Part shown: piece by piece, positions 63,120 to 64,000 of the stretch | Numbering within the stretch: the first letter of the stretch is position 1 | How the letters are laid out: each line of letters opens with the position of its first letter | Assembly: GCF_000407165.1 (NCBI RefSeq) | Contig: NZ_KE136479.1 | Coordinates: 1,747,464-1,811,463, forward strand | DNA from: Enterococcus haemoperoxidus ATCC BAA-382 | GTDB taxonomy: Bacteria; Bacillota; Bacilli; Lactobacillales; Enterococcaceae | DNA: 64,000 nt | Reading direction: 5' to 3' | The notes under the pieces: generated by a model | Told to the model about the DNA's origin: nothing | What the model saw: only the letters and a program-made list of their open reading frames with translations | The model's database searches: none | Program-made: the position numbers and the translations under genes

Positions 63120-64000
63120 TTACTTAAAATACTTGCTATTTTCTAGCTCCATGCTTGAATCTTCAATAATTCCACTTAGAGATTTATCTAAGATCCCACG
63201 TTTTTTTTCTTGCTCAGCTTCTGCTACTTTTTGACCATAAGCTGTCTGACTTTTCGCATTCTGTTTTGCCGTCTTAAGCTCTTTTCTAGAACGCGGTAAT
63301 GTATGGCTAATATCTTCTTCTTTACCAAAACGCTCCATATCAGGTTTGATTTGTTGATATTGACGTCTTGTCACAGGAATTTCAGGTGATCCTTTAGGGA
63401 TATTGAACTTTTGAACCGTTGGGTCTTCATTCCCTTTCACTTGAAATGCTGCCGGTTCATCGTCAAAAAGTAAATACGAATTTTGATCCTTTTTCATCGC
63501 TTCAGCTAATTCTTCTTCTGTCAAAGCAGGAGCTTTTTCTTCTGGAATGACAGAAGCTGGAATATATTTCGGAACAAAATAGGAACGGGTATCATATGTA
63601 AAATCTTTTGAAAACGCCGCTTTATTTTTACTAGAAGATGGCTGTGAACCAAAACCATAAGAACTTCTTTTAGGCATATTGCCAAACAGATTGTTTTTTT
63701 GCTTTGGAGAAGTTGGTTTATTATGCGTCATCATATAATTCGGTAAATTAGATTTATGACGGGCTAATTCTGCTACTTGTTCTTGACTATGTGAAACATG
63801 TTGGTTGTTGGTTTGTGTTGGTTGTTTGTGCAACACTGGCTGAACACTTATCGGATCGATTACTGGTGCACTTTGTTGTGGTTGTGATGTTGTTTTAGAG
63901 AGCATTGGATCTTCTTGAAACAATGTTCGTTTATTTTCAGAAACTAATTTCACGCCTAAGTCATCGTCATAAGCTGGAAAACGAAAATGTTTTCTTTTAA
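63120..64000 (-). CDS. Unknown, mostly disordered protein (5' end outside window)
   Basis: Partial: the frame stays open through base 64000, so the start is not here; a GTG at 63953 is internal. The visible part (about 293 aa) is rich in Gln, Pro, Ser and Lys, with no membrane segment or signal. It begins KRKHFRFPAYDDDLGV; later parts include a short hydrophobic-acidic segment (ALTEEELAEAMKKDQNSYLLFDDEP), VTRRQYQQIKP and a charged coiled-coil-like stretch (RSRKELKTAKQNAKSQTAYGQKVAEAEQEKKRG). I do not recognise a domain. It lies directly upstream of murC, so a wall or division link is possible but unproven. Confidence 0.75.
   Translation of the reverse strand, partial: KRKHFRFPAYDDDLGVKLVSENKRTLFQEDPMLSKTTSQPQQSAPVIDPISVQPVLHKQPTQTNNQHVSHSQEQVAELARHKSNLPNYMMTHNKPTSPKQKNNLFGNMPKRSSYGFGSQPSSSKNKAAFSKDFTYDTRSYFVPKYIPASVIPEEKAPALTEEELAEAMKKDQNSYLLFDDEPAAFQVKGNEDPTVQKFNIPKGSPEIPVTRRQYQQIKPDMERFGKEEDISHTLPRSRKELKTAKQNAKSQTAYGQKVAEAEQEKKRGILDKSLSGIIEDSSMELENSKYFK

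Noticed and set aside
1-64000. CRISPR array, prophage, insertion sequence or defence island.
   Set aside because: No regularly spaced direct repeats, integrase, transposase or phage structural genes were found on either strand. The only dispersed repeat is the leader element.

Overview
The window is a low-GC Firmicutes chromosome segment that reads as Enterococcus, most likely a species near the E. faecalis branch. The genus-level evidence is the run IreB (with its Thr4/Thr7 phosphosites) - RuvX - DUF1292, a walRKHIJ operon, the luxS / asd / dapA / RNase J2 neighbourhood, and rpmE2-rho-murA2-fba. I see no phage, insertion sequence, tRNA, rRNA or CRISPR array. Nearly everything is ordinary core genome, with a few metabolic additions and two decayed genes.

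Layout, left to right. 0-2.4 kb: two overlapping SEDS (FtsW/RodA) genes. 2.7-3.8 kb: ireB-ruvX-DUF1292. 4-4.7 kb: a methyltransferase with a stop codon just after its best start. 4.8-8.9 kb: the arginine operon argC-argB-argD-argF with a near-consensus promoter and ArgR-like boxes. 9-14 kb: a GyrI-like protein, DUF554, a split ThrE exporter, a GNAT enzyme and a His-rich YcgR/YcgQ permease pair. 14.2-19.8 kb: walRKHIJ. 20-29.7 kb: an S66 carboxypeptidase, an aquaporin, DUF1836-degV, an autoregulated-looking MarR gene, yutD/HAD/TIGR01906, yunD, ogt, and the amaP-DUF2273-asp23 stress operon. 29.9-35.3 kb: an AI-2E family exporter, dapA-rnjB, and asd. 35.8-40.7 kb: a KivD/KdcA-like keto-acid decarboxylase, luxS, a ZIP transporter and pyruvate oxidase. 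40.8-47.7 kb: CsbD, an esterase / WYL regulator / VOC cluster, galM with a ruined ROK fructokinase beside it, and a P-type cation ATPase. 47.9-52 kb: rpmE2, rho, murA2, fba. 52-64 kb: a secreted leucine-rich-repeat protein, YitT, YajQ, asparaginase, a nuclease-fused DinG-type helicase, a detached argJ, a BI-1 family protein, a MaoC hydratase, murC, and the 3' part of an unknown disordered protein.

Working together: argCBDF plus argJ (50 kb away, with a promoter of the same TTGACT-17 type) give the acetyl-recycling route from glutamate to citrulline; argG and argH are not here. asd and dapA feed lysine and diaminopimelate synthesis, which joins with murA2, murC, the SEDS proteins, the WalRK system and IreB as cell-envelope functions.

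The least explained signal is a family of related structured elements in gene leaders. Three units stand in tandem in the 416-bp gap before dapA (minus strand), two stand before the keto-acid decarboxylase gene (plus strand), and a 3' fragment lies before the AI-2E family gene. The two best copies share a hairpin with the same 7-nt loop (AAAAAGC in RNA sense) but different, compensating stem arms, which argues for selection on RNA structure. I could not match it to a known RNA family from memory.
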